Shown here: piece after piece, positions 32,604 to 43,500 of the stretch | How positions within the stretch are numbered: the stretch's first letter is position 1 | How the letters are laid out: every line of letters starts with the position of its first letter | Source: Hemileia vastatrix | Lineage: Eukaryota; Basidiomycota; Pucciniomycetes; Pucciniales; Zaghouaniaceae | NCBI GenBank assembly: GCA_030280995.1 | Contig: JASXTE010000010.1 | Coordinates: forward strand, 24,925,823-24,989,822 | Direction of reading: 5' to 3' | Length of the DNA: 64,000 nucleotides | Notes under the pieces: model-generated | Seen by the model: the letters and a program-made list of their open reading frames with translations, nothing else | Told to the model about the DNA's origin: nothing | Databases searched by the model: none | Position numbers and translations under genes: made by a program

Positions 32604-32921
32604 AGGGGGTGTCAGTTCTGGCAAATCCGCACTTAAATTAAGTGCGGATTTCAAACCAAATCAGCACTTACAAATCAGCACTTAAATTTTGCAAAAAAGT
32701 CACTTATTTCAAAAAAGGGTGTCAGTTATGACCTCAAATCAGCACTTTTTTCCCGTTTTTTTTCACAACCACATTTTGGCCACAAAACATCCCTTCCTTT
32801 CTTACCCCATCCCTGTCACATGTGACACACTGACCTTCCTCGCTACCTACCCATCAATCCTCGGCACACACCCCTTCCTGACATTTTCAATATTTTGACC
32901 AGGCATGTTTACATTCTTTTT

Positions 32922-33677
32922 TAACACCTTTACTTGAAGAAGATCAATCCCCTCCACCTTCTAACCATAGTTCAGCTGAAGATGATCCCAACTATCAAGC
33001 AGAACAATTATATCGCAGAAGATCTGAATCCTCAGAGGCCCAAAATTTAAATGTATGTTTACTTTTTGTTTTTTCTTCAATTCTTCTCTGAATTTCTCTT
33101 TCTTTCTAGTCTCCTCCTACTCAAACTCAATCTCCATTAAATAATCTCAATTCTGGAAATGTGAATACCTCTTTAGAAGCTGCTTTAGAAGAACTTCCTG
33201 AAGCCTCTTGTTCAAACTCCAAACTAAAGCATCGAGCCTCAACTTCAATGAACTTGAACCATCTATTAAAACGTGGTAATACTTCAACAAGCTCATTTGG
33301 CTCCCTTGAGGATTATTTTGAAAAAAAAGATATAAGTAAGTTTTGTTTACTATATATCTTAATCATTAACTCATTTATTTATTTATTTCAATTTAATTTT
33401 CTCAGCGAAATCAACTATTGCAAATAATGCCCTTGACTTTGAGAAGATGAAGTTTGATCATATGCTAAGGAAAGATCAGCAAGCCTTAGATTTGGAAGAA
33501 AAAAAATTTGAGGTAGAGCAGATGGAAAGAGTAAATGACCGTCAATTTCAAAGAGAAATGGCTACTTGTGAATTGGAAAAACAAGAGAGTTTTAAAAAAA
33601 AAGATTTCATTATGGAATGTGTTAAAAATGGCCAATCTTATGAGGACATTAAAAAATTACTTGACCTTTTCAATTGA
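32922..33677 (+). pseudogene. H1 second gene, 5' part deleted
   Basis: Exon 1 tail (to 33052), exon 2 33110-33335 and exon 3 33406-33677 match the intact H2 gene almost base for base, with the same introns. The first roughly 570 bp of exon 1, which encode the Myb/SANT-like domain, are missing: ACATTCTTTTTTA runs directly into ACACCTTTACTTG. One amino-acid difference from H2 is visible (LKHRAS against LKRRAS). What remains is the acidic linker and the C-terminal coiled coil. Confidence 0.8.
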
Positions 33678-34347
33678 TAAATTGTTTTTCTAGTTAATTT
33701 AATTTTGGTAATATTTTCTTATATGCTGACTTATAAAAGGAAAAGAATATAGTACGTTATTTTTGACAAAAATTTGAATGTATAATAAAAATTTTCTATC
33801 TTTACTTTCTAGTCAATAAGTTTGCTTATCTAAATTTTTCTAAGTCATCAATTTCACATGTCAGATTTAAAAAATTGGCAATGCCCTCCCCTGCATTTTA
33901 TTGAAACAAGGGGTGGGTACCACCAAATTTTTCTAAGTCATCAATTTCACATGTCAGATTTAAAAAATTGGCAATACCCTCCCCTGCATTTTATTGAAGT
34001 AAAGGGTGAAAGTCATCAAAATACAATATAATTACATAAATTAATTAATATATAAATAAGATATGTCAAGTATACTACTTTTAAAGTAATGACAATTCCT
34101 TAAGCCAAAATGCAGATCAAGTCTAGAAACTAGGTTCAATGCAAAGTATTTTTTGAAGCAACTTATTTAAATAATACTTTATTAAATTAAGTTGATCAAT
34201 AAAGATTGATTGACAATATTGCAATTCTTAAATACAATAATTTTATTAAAAAATTTCAGATTACATATAAAAAAAATCAGTGACTTTTTCTATTACTTAC
34301 AACTGTTTTTACAGAATTGAAAACTATGTTTCAGCTAATATTTTATG
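33678..34347. other. H1 non-coding interior
   Basis: AT-rich. Two copies of a roughly 95-bp direct repeat (about 33828-33912 and 33927-34012) contain ATTTTTCTAAGTCATCAATT and the CCTCCCCTGCATTTTATTGA motif that also marks H2, H3 and the old relics. No gene seen. Confidence 0.6.
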
Positions 34348-34995
34348 GAAGTGAACTCTGTTCTTCGCCCGAAGAACAGAGTTCATCCTCCTATTTTCAC
34401 ACTCTGTTTAAAAAGAATAAAATGACTTACCTGGAGAGATGAGTTGAGAAAAAAGAAATATAAGTGAATGGAAGTGAACTCTGTTCTTCGCCCGAAGAAC
34501 AGAGTTCATCCTCCTATTTTCACACTCTGTTTAAAAAGAATAAAATGACTTACCTGGAGAGATGAGTTGAGAAAAAAGAAATATAAGTGAATAGAAGTGA
34601 ACTCTGTTCTTCGCCCGAAGAACAGAGTTCATCCTCCTATTTTCACACTCTGTTTAAAAAGAATAAAATGACTTACCTGGAGAGATGAGTTGAGAAAAAT
34701 GAAATATAAGTGAATGGAAGTGAACTCTGTTCTTCGCCCGAAGAACAGAGTTCATCCTCCTATTTTCACACTCTGTTTAAAAAGAATAAAATGACTTACC
34801 TGGAGAGATGAGTTGAGAAAAAAGAAATATAAGTGAATGGAAGTGAACTCTGTTCTTCGCCCGAAGAACAGAGTTCATCCTCCTATTTTCACACTCTGTT
34901 TAAAAAGAATAAAATGACTTACCTGGAGAGATGAGTTGAGAAAAAAGAAATATAAGTGAATGGAAGTGAACTCTGTTCTTTGCCCGAAGAACAGA
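34348..34995. repeat. H1 minisatellite of about 122 bp units
   Basis: Five full units and a partial sixth. Each starts with the palindrome GAACTCTGTTCTTCG-CC-CGAAGAACAGAGTTC and ends ATATAAGTGAAT. On the minus (transposase) strand every unit contains CTCTCCAG-GTAAGT, a consensus intron donor. H2 has only about three palindromes at the same place, so copy number changes quickly. Confidence 0.85.
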
Positions 34996-35139
34996 GGGGG
35001 TTAGAGGCGGGTTTGGTGGGGATTTGGAGGGAGGATTTGGGGGATTTGGTGGGGGGTGGAGTGGAATGAGGGGAAGATATGAGGAGACCAAGAAGGGGGA
35101 GAAAGGGAGAGATGAGACCAAAGAGGGAGAAAAGGGAGG

Positions 35140-35670
35140 TTAGAGTGAGCCAAGGAGGGGTGAATGAGGCAGCCAAAGGGGGGAAAAGGGGGATGATTCC
35201 AAGGAGTTGATGGCAGTGATACATCGTTTGGTATAAGTGTTAACTGAACCATACCCTAAATCAAAGACATTTTCTAAACGTTTCAAAGCGGCTCCATTAC
35301 CATTTGAACCCAAACGGCATAGTGTGATGGCCAATTGAATTGAAGGATGTCGTTGTTCTTTTTGAGAATTATTGTGAAATATGGGATGATCCTGAATAAG
35401 CTCAAGCAATTTAAGGAAAAATTCCTGAGAAGTCCTGAACAGCTGTCTAAAACTGGGTGTAGATAGGTTAAGAAGTGTTTGGATGGTGTACTTGGGGGTA
35501 TGAAGTACTTGAGGCTTTCTGGGAAGAAGGTAACGTTTCCTGGCCATTTTTGATAAAACGACAAAATCTTCTTCTAGATCAGAATCGGAATCAGAGTCCA
35601 AGAGCAGTTCAAGCGCCATGAAAGTCATTGCTTTATGTAATTTATCACGATTTGAAAGTGAGGAAGGCAT
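35140..35670 (-). pseudogene. H1 transposase, N-terminal part only
   Basis: The first 160 or so residues resemble a PIF/Harbinger (DDE_Tnp_4) transposase: acidic LLLDSDSDSDLEEDFVVLSK, RYLLPRKP, PSFRQLFRTSQEFFLKLLEL, and IQLAITLCRLGSNGNGAALK followed by VFDLGYGSVNTYTKR. After AINSLE it changes to a Pro/Ser-rich low-complexity tail, so the catalytic DDE half has been replaced by the CT-rich and minisatellite DNA at 34980-35200. It cannot be an active transposase. It might act as a repressor, but that is only a possibility. Confidence 0.8.
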
Positions 35671-35982
35671 GACTCTTATATGATATGATATGAAGATGTA
35701 AGTGATGTACGATGTTTTGAGTTATGAAGTGTTATTCTGCGGAGTGCTGCGTATGAATGGGATGATGCTGACAAATCAGTGAAATGGGACTTGATGGTGA
35801 AATCAGCACTTTTGGTTGAGAAAGTGCGGATTTGAGTGAAATAAGTGACTTATTTCATTTTGAAATCCACCAGTATTGGGGCTAGTGTGTTTTGGAAATC
35901 CGCACTTATTTAAGTGCGGATTTGGTCAAATTTAAGTGCGGATTTGTAAGTGCGGATTTGCCAGAACTGACACCCCCTAATA

Positions 35983-36240
35983 TCTCTTTTGAAACCTTAC
36001 ACATCCAATAGTGATTTATTTCCAAGAAGGAGGGGTAGACCAAAGAAAACCCCAAATGAAATCACTGAGACAGCAGAAATTGAAAAAATTTTAAATGACA
36101 GAATAGTCACTGCTGAGAAAGTTACAGAATAATTATTGAGATTCAAGAATAAATCATCTGAATATGATTCTTGGATACCTGGGAAGGAGATATCTAATCT
36201 TCCTACTCTACTAAAAAAGTATAAAAAGAAAAAATCATAG
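35983..36240 (+). pseudogene. G2 Pol C-terminus with chromodomain, beyond H1
   Basis: Continues G2 pol after H1: SLLKPYTSNSDLFPRRRGRP, a linker, then the chromodomain-like end with SEYDSWIPGKEISNLP and a Lys-rich tail. A TAA at 36130-36132 replaces the Tyr codon found in G1 (TEYLLRY), a second lesion independent of the H1 insertion. Confidence 0.85.
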
Positions 36241-36273
36241 CATTTTTTTTATTGTTTTTTTAGAGTGAGGGAG

Positions 36274-37093
36274 TGTCAGCCAGGCTACTAGACTTACCCA
36301 GTGAAATAATTAATTATTTACTGGATGAAGCCGCACCCTATCATTTTTAATTATCATTTAATTATCATTTAGTTACATTAAAATTAGTTATAATAAATCA
36401 ACTAATTACAAAATGTTAAAATTAAATTAATTAATTAAATAAATAATTAAAATTAAAATTATAATTTTGTCCCTTATATTTTTCTCTAACACCGTGCTCA
36501 TTTGACAGGTTTGGAAAATTTTATATTAAAAAATAAATACAAAGATAAAATAAGATTTAAATATTCAAATAATATTAAATATATACAAAAAAATCAAATT
36601 TCTTATTTAGGATTGACTTTTACAGTAAATATTAAAAATATTGATGTATTTCTGACATACTCTGTAAATACATCTTTTTTGACGCCTTCTTTTTAGAATA
36701 ACTTTATTATTTGAAATACTTTTCTGGAATGTTCTTTTTCTCTCTTTTTTTTCCTACTGTTTTTAGAATTTGTTTTCCGTGCTTTGTCTCTCCTTTGCCT
36801 ATAAAAGGCCTCTCTTTTTGTTGTCTTTTGATCATTCTATCTTACCAAACCATTTTATTACAACTATTAATCAAATAAACACTTATTCTTATATTCTATA
36901 TCATTAGTATTTACAATAGCGTAATTCTAATTTATAATTTATATTAATATTTTAATCCTACCTCTTTTATTGAGTAAAAACATTCATCTTTGAATTAAGA
37001 AATACGTACAAAATTGTTGATAATCCATTTAAGCCTTTTAAATCCTCGTAGAACTACGTACCAAATCTTCTAGACTAAAAGTATACCTTGACA
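36274..37093 (+). repeat. G2 3' LTR
   Basis: 820 bp, TGTCAGCCAGGC to ACCTTGACA, preceded by the purine tract AGAGTGAGGGAG. It preserves the intact G1 target site and has a TATA box at 36800-36807. Confidence 0.92.
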
Positions 37094-37399
37094 TACTCTC
37101 TCCCCTTTTTTCCTATAAAAGGTCTTCTATCTTGTGCTGCTTTATTCATTCCATACTACTTACATTTTTATTATAACCAATAAATAAAATTCTATCACTA
37201 TTATATCTGATTTATTATTTAAAAACTTGCATAATTTAAGTCTTTATAAAAATAATAAAATATTATTTTACCTTCTAAATTGGCCAAGTAAAACATATAA
37301 GATAAAGACTACGTACTTTGATTTAAATCCTTGAGTCTTCCACCTTCAAAACCGTTTGGACTGCTGTAAAACCTTTTAGACCATTAATACCCCTTGACA
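37094..37399 (+). repeat. G0 LTR, right piece
   Basis: Starts with the duplicated TACTC, contains TATAAAAG (37114-37121) and ends CCTTGACA. Joined to 15320-15774 it makes an LTR of about 756 bp. It is followed by GTTTGGAGCCTTTCC, the family primer-site block, so this is a 5' LTR and G0 continued rightwards; only about 50 bp of its interior (37400-37450) is left before G4. Confidence 0.75.
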
Positions 37400-37450
37400 G
37401 TTTGGAGCCTTTCCAAATTTTCATCAACACATTGTTATCTTGACACCCGT

Positions 37451-38521
37451 TGTGGTCTTCCAACATTGGAGGAGCCCTTTTTTGGTTTATTTGGTGTTGT
37501 TTTGGTATGCCTTAAATGGCATTGTTTAAATAATTAGGTATTTTTCAGGAATTACGCAGCAAATATTGGGACTACGGGGATTTGGATACTACCATTGGAT
37601 AGCCCTGGTTTTTCTCTATATTTTATGTATTGTGGACATTTTTATAGCTTAAGTATTTGGGGGATAATTTCTCACTTTTCATTTTAAAATATTGCTGTTG
37701 AATTTTGTTTTTTGTGCTTTACGGGAAAACCTTAAGTCTTAGGGTTAAGTGCTTAGTACCGTTGGAAAAAGTGGAATTTTCTCTACGTTTCATGTCTTAA
37801 TGTTGTTATAGTGTAATTATATGTTTTGAGGGTTTTAGTAGTTGTAGGTGAATTTTCTAAGTATTTTGGGTGTTTTTGGTGGTTTTCTGGCTTCAGGGGG
37901 GCTTCCTGGTGTCGGGCAGACCACCCGCCTCAGTGCTAGAGGGCTGGGAAGCGCTTCTAGGGAGGTTTTATGCAATTTGGTGTTCAGGAACGCCAGATTT
38001 GCAGGTGTGCATGGGCTCTTAATTAGTAGTCTGTGTGTATATAGTGAATAAGACAGTTTGGGGCAACTCTAATTATCATTCAACCATCCAGAGGGTGATA
38101 TCCTTGTTCCTCACTCAGTTTTCACTGTTTTCTGGCCACCATTGGCTGTGTTTGTTGCAAGTGAGCTCTTCATTTAACTTAACTTAGCAACTGTTTTCTC
38201 TGGTGTAATCTTGCAAGCTATATCAAGTATTATTGCTGTCTCTGGTGTGGATTTGCAACCGACATCAAGTATTATTGCTTTCTCTGGTGTGGACATTAGT
38301 CTACATTTCAGTTCTTTTGTTTGGTAGTCTGTCTGGAGACTACTTTCTTGACTGATCAAGCAGTCAAGTGTATTGGAAAAGGGGCTTTTGGTAAACAGGA
38401 ACCAATTTACTGTAGCAGGTAAATCTCACTTGTTTTTCTAAAGGGACAGGGGTTTTTCTTTCTGGTTTTACTCCAACTCCCTTGGTCAAGGCCTATAGCT
38501 AGTACTATAGGATTGTCTACA
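37451..38521 (+). repeat. G4 5' LTR
   Basis: 1,071 bp from TGTGGTCTTCC to GGATTGTCTACA, with a solo relative at 2068-2996. It is followed at once by a canonical primer site. There is a moderately GC-rich stretch at 37885-37960. The open frame 37848-38051 is chance. Confidence 0.75.
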
Positions 38522-38525
38522 TTTC

Positions 38526-38542
38526 TGGCGCCCAACGTGGGG
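38526..38542 (+). promoter_or_regulatory. G4 tRNA primer binding site
   Basis: TGGCGCCCAACGTGGGG, four bases after the LTR. TGG pairs with the CCA end of a tRNA, and this sequence type is common in Ty3/Gypsy elements. It differs from the primer block of the G0/G1/G2/G3/G5/G6 family, so G4 is a separate lineage. Confidence 0.8.
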
Positions 38543-38683
38543 TGTTACGGATCTGTTAGTTCTTTGGAATCTCTGTTGCCTGTGATTGGCCCTTTCTGTG
38601 ATTTAGACTGGAAGAATGGCTTCTTGTTCTTCTATTTCTGTGGTGACTGTCAGTGGGGGGGGGGGGAAGGTCTGCCTGCTGTG

Positions 38684-40534
38684 ATGGTTAGGGAATGTGT
38701 GAGGATTAAAACTTGGGATGGTACCAAGTTTAATGGTGAAGATGTAAAGTGGTTTCTGGAGAAGTATGAAACTGCTGCTGGTGTAGACAGTGCTTCCTAC
38801 CTAGACATGGTGAAGCAAATTATCTTCTTCATTGGAGATAGAGTGGTGGAGAAGGAGGTTGTAGCCATGTCTGGCTACAAGAAGAGGGATTGGAAGCTAC
38901 TGTGTAGGGAAATGGTAGATAGATGGGGTGTCAGGCTCACTATGGTGGATCTGAATAAGGTTGTCAGTGAATGGCAGTCTTTTGGCAGTGTTGGTAACTT
39001 ACATAGTAACAGAAATTTTCTACTACAGTTTGATCCTGTGGTGGAATACCTGGTGGAAGTGGAGGAGCTGGCACATGAAAATGCTTCTGAAGATGTTTTT
39101 TGGTCTGCCCTGGCTAGGGATGTAAGGATAGATGTGTTGAAGGAGTTATCAAGAAAAGACTTGATGAAGACTCTTTCTAATGGGGACCAGAATTTTCCTG
39201 CCTTGAACAAGGTGAAGGAGGCAGTGGAGGCCCATTTGAAGTTATTGGCGGTGGACACCTATCAAGAGGGGTGCACCAAGTATGTCAGCAAAGTCAGTGA
39301 GGCTTTGGCTGAGGATGAGAGCAGGGTAGAGAAGGATGATAAGAACATGGTGAAGGTTCCAAAACAGGAGAGGGACCCAATGGTGGAGCAGTTAGCTGAC
39401 CTGACAAAACAGCTTCATATTTTTGTGCATGAGGCAAAGAAGGCCAATAAGGCGCCTCCTCAGCCCAGAGAATTCGACAGGCAGGCTGGTAGGAGTTATC
39501 TTTGGATTTGCTCTTATTGTGGTAGAAGAGGACATAATTCCAATGATTGTTGGGCCCTGAACAGAGATGTGTCAGAGGGAAAGGTGGAGTTTGAACTCAG
39601 GGTGTTTAAGTTCCCTGATGGTCAATTTTTGAAGCCCAGTGAGGGGCAGGCTCCTGTTGATATGGTCAGGAGAAGGGCTGGTCTCAATCAGAGGAGGCCA
39701 AGGTTTGAGGAGTTTCCTGATCAGGGGAAGTCTTCTATTAAGCAAGATGATGACATCAAGGGGAAAGAGAAGGAGGTGAATAAAGTCTCCTTTTCTACTT
39801 CCTTTGGTGGGTTAGAATCATATTTTTGCAGAGGACGGTCAAGTGGTGAGTGCCTGGCTGGTGTCTATGATTTAGAGGCAGGAAAGGTGGGAAGGCCAAA
39901 GAGCATCTCTCAGGCCCAAACAAAGCCTAAGGCCTATAAGGCGCATCCTAAGCTGGGTGCAGCTAGGAGGAAGTACAGCAAGGAAAAGCTGTACAAGATG
40001 CAGAAGGGGATTGCAAATATGGGCCCCCCTAGCTTTGGTGCATTGGACATGAATGGTGAGCCAATGCCCATGGATCTAGATTCTGACTCTGAGGAGGAGG
40101 TTCCTTTGCCTTCATTGCAAAGGCCTGCCAGAGTTAGAGGTTCTGGTGAGGGATCTGGTTTGATTCCTGTAGATGGAAAATCTGTTGGTGGTTCTGGTCC
40201 TCAGGAAAATTCTAGGACCAAGATAGTGAAGCCAAGGGCTCACTTTGAGAGGCCAGTAGACTCTGGCCACTCTAATGTTATGGACTCTGTTCTGGAGAGG
40301 ATGAAACAGGGTCAGGTTTCCCTTACTTATGGGGAATTGTACGCTATCAGTCCTGGTTTGGCTGATAGACAAAATAAGTTGTTGACCAGAAGAAGAGTGT
40401 CTTCTGGGGAAGTGGAATACATATGTGATTCTGCTGAAAAGTTTGGAGAGTGGTTGGAAACTCTCTTTTCTGCACCTCTGGGTTATGTCAACGTCACCCT
40501 GAATGGCAGGGAGGCTAGGGCATTGGTGGATTAG
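38684..40534 (+). pseudogene. G4 Gag and start of protease
   Basis: Open from the ATG at 38684 (the frame is open further upstream through the primer site, but MVRECVRIKTWDGTKFNGED is the likely start) to a TAG at 40532. The gag core has KTWDGTKFNGEDVKWFLEKY and a basic, Ser-rich linker. The zinc knuckle is CSYCGRRGHNSNDC (C-X2-C-X4-H-X4-C). The frame ends exactly where the protease active site should be: ARALVD, then TAG, then GSQINL, so the Ser/Thr of D-[ST]-G is replaced by a stop. Confidence 0.8.
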
Positions 40535-43500
40535 GGTTCTCAGATTAACCTGATTTCTTTGTTTGAGGCTACTCATTTGGGCCTCCCCATCAAAACTGTT
40601 ATAGGTGGAAATTTGAGAGGTATAGGTGGTCATGTAACGGAGTTGATGTAGCCTCCAAATTTGTGAAGTTGGACGTGGGAGGAGCCTCCAGAAAGGCTCA
40701 TTTTTACATTGCTAAAGGCAATGTTAAAGCTGTTTTGGGTGGGCCATTCTTGATGGATTTTCAAGCAAGAATTGGTTACCAATTTGATATGGGAATTAGT
40801 TTGGAGTTGACTGGTGAAGACAAAAGGAGGCTTCACATAAGGTTGTCATCTCCTGGAGATGGTAGTTGGGAAACCAGGCCTGGTTTGTTGTCCATGTGTC
40901 AATGCATGGATTGTTGCAGGAGGAGAAAAGAAGTGGGTGCCGCCTCTGGATTTTTGGAGTGTGGTTCAGGCTCTAGTGAGAGTCTGTCTTTTTTAGAATG
41001 ATGAGGGCTGATCACCCAAGTGCTACAGCCTCTCCCCAAGATGAGGAAATCCCAGGTTGTAGTAGGTCAGCTCCCTTGGAGATATACCAAGTGGATTTTC
41101 AACTTTCTCTTTTTAATGTTTCTCTTATCTGCAAGTGTTCTTCAAGTTTTTTATAAAGTCTCTGTTCTTTGTCAAGATTTTTAATTAATTTTAATGCAAG
41201 TTCAAAAATGAAGATGGGTTATATATCTTTATTGAAAGAAATGCGGAAAAGCTTTGGAGTGGTGAGATTGGGGTCTAAAAGTAAGTCCTCCAAATTGTGC
41301 ACTGCTAGGGTTTCTTCTACACCTTTCAAAAACCTTACCTTGGCCACATCTGTGAGCATTGGGGAAACCCCTGGTTATTTTTGTAGGCAAGAAGAAAACC
41401 CAAGAAAAGCAAAATAAAAATTTCAAGATAATTCAAGAAAATCAAGAAAAAAATCTGAAGATAATGAAGAAAGAAGATTAAAAATATTTTTGTGAAGATC
41501 ATAAAGATCAATTTTTGGGCCTCCAGCAAGAGGTTAAACTGCACAAGATTTTGAAGAATGAAGATCAGCAAGATCTTTTTTTGGGCCTCCTGCATGAGGA
41601 TAAACTGCACAGTTTTAGAAGATGTGATTCAGAAGATGAATCAAGATTTGAAGATTTGGTAGATGGAAGTGAAGATGAAGATTTCGGATTGCAGAAAAGC
41701 TTTGGAGTGGTGAGATTGGGGAGTAAAAGTAAGTCCTTCCAATTGTGCACCGCTAAGGTTTCTTCTACACCTTTCAAAAGCATTACCTTTGCCACACATG
41801 TGAGCAATGGGGAAACCCTTGGTTTTTGTTCCAGGTCTGGTGGAGAAGACGTCCTGAAGATCCCTCAAGTTGATGGTAGAGCCGCAAAGTACAAGAAGGT
41901 GGCACAGAAGATTAGGCCTGTCAATGAGCCTACGCCTGTAGGTTTGAATCCTCCGTTGTCAAGAGATCCGTACTGTACTCCTCTGGTCAAGAATCCTCCT
42001 GATTTTGAGGAAACTGCTAGAGTGGAAATGGAAAGGTTAAAGGTTGTTAATTTTGGTCCTGATGGTTGTTTATCTGAGGAGGAAAAGAAGTTGTTGTTGC
42101 ATGTTATTGTGCTAAGGGAGAAGGCGGTGGCATTTGTTGAAGATGAAAGGGGTGTGTTGAAACACTCTTATGGGGAACCTTACTAGATTCCTGGGGTTTG
42201 TCATGAACCTTGGCAAAACAAACCTATTCCAATTCCTGTTGCTATCCATGATGATTTTGTGGAGATTGTTAGGGAAAGAGTCAGGACTGGATTGTATGAG
42301 CAATCAACTTCTAGTTTCTCAAGTCCATTTTTCCACGTTAAAAAGCAGAATGGAAAGCTCAGGATGGTACATGATCTTAGAGCCCTGAATAGAGTTACTA
42401 TCAAGGATGTGGGGATGCTGCCAAGTCCAGAAGACTTTGTGGAAGCCTTTGCTGGAAGGGTGTGTTATGGTTTGGGTGATATTAAGGGTGGTTATGATGA
42501 AAGGGAGCTTCACACTGATGCAAAGCCACTCACAAGAATTGAGTCTCCTCTGGGGAGATTCCAGCTTGCTAGGTTGCCTCAAGGAGCAACTAATTGAGTA
42601 GCAGTTTATCAAGCACAAATGGCTTGGATTTTACAGGATGAGGTGCCTACTCATGCTGGTATTTTTATTGATGTTGGTGGAATTAAAGGACCCTCCAATG
42701 ATTATGAAAGTGAAGTGCTTAAAGAAAACCCAGGTATAAGGAGGGTTGCTTGGGAATATGCAATTACTCTAGAGAGAGTGTTGTTTAGAATTGAAGAGGC
42801 TGGCTTGACCATTTCTGGGTCAAAGTTTTGTTGTTGTGTTCTGGCTCTGGAAATTCTTGGTAATGTGGTATGTAAAGAAGGGAGGATTATGGCAAATAAG
42901 AAGGTTAATAAAATTCATTCATGGCCAATGCCTAAAAATACTACTGAAGTCAGAGGATTTTTGGGAGTTTGTGTGTATGTCAGGATTTTCATTAAAGATT
43001 TCTCTTTTTTGGATTCAACTTTAAGGAGGTTGACCAGGAAGGATTCAGAGTGGGAATGGACTGAAGAGTGTGAAGAGGCTTTTAAGAAGTTGAAGAAGGT
43101 GGTGGGTGAAGATATTATTCTTCACAAGTTGGATTATGGTAGAGAAGCTGGAAAAATTTATCTGGAAGTGGACTCAATTTATATTGCTGCTGGTGCTGTT
43201 TTGTCTCAGGAAGATAAACCTAGGAAGGTCAGGCCATTAAGGTATGAGTCTGTGGTTTTTAATGAGGTGGAATCTAGGTACTCTCAGCCAAAGTTGGAAT
43301 TGTGTGGTGTAGAAAAAATCTTGAAGAAGCTACAAACAGTTTTGTGGGGTCAGAATTTTGAGCTGTAGGTGGACACTAAATCTCTAGTTCAAATGATCAA
43401 CACACCTAGTCTTGCAAATGCTCCAATGACTAGGTGAAAGGTGTTTATTCAACATTTTACTTTTGACCTGGTGCACAAGCCAGATAAAACTTTTACAATG

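Larger units (their letters stand above)
32604..35978. mobile_element. H1: non-autonomous PIF/Harbinger-like element
   Basis: 3,375 bp, ends AGGGGGTGTCAGTTCTGGCA and its complement, flanked by AAT (32601-32603 and 35979-35981); the empty site is readable from the G1 homologue. The left end holds the palindrome ATCCGCACTTAA-TTAAGTGCGGAT and the right end three AAGTGCGGATTT units, probably transposase binding sites. It carries a shortened second gene (+), a minisatellite and a truncated transposase (-). In reverse orientation it is nearly the same as H2. Confidence 0.85.
15775..37093 (+). mobile_element. G2: chromodomain Ty3/Gypsy element with two nested inserts
   Basis: The flanks carry the 5-bp duplication TACTC (15770-15774 and 37094-37098). 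The LTRs are 820 bp each after removing the insert; the one difference I spotted is near 16012/36511, so insertion is very recent. It contains G1 in the 5' LTR and H1 near the end of pol. Without them the element is about 8.75 kb. It lies inside the G0 LTR. Confidence 0.92.

Noticed and set aside
34348..34995. CRISPR-like array
   Set aside because: Units of about 122 bp are repeated in full with no unique spacers, inside a eukaryotic transposon.
34900..35252. Pro/Ser-rich open frames of 73-101 codons in H1, and the same in H2 (51860-52212)
   Set aside because: They arise from the CT-rich block in several frames at once and have no conserved domain. They are treated as low-complexity by-products.
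38653..38667. Run of G bases as a frameshift site for G4 expression
   Set aside because: It lies before the likely gag ATG (38684), so it would not affect the product; more likely a slippage-prone tract or sequencing uncertainty.
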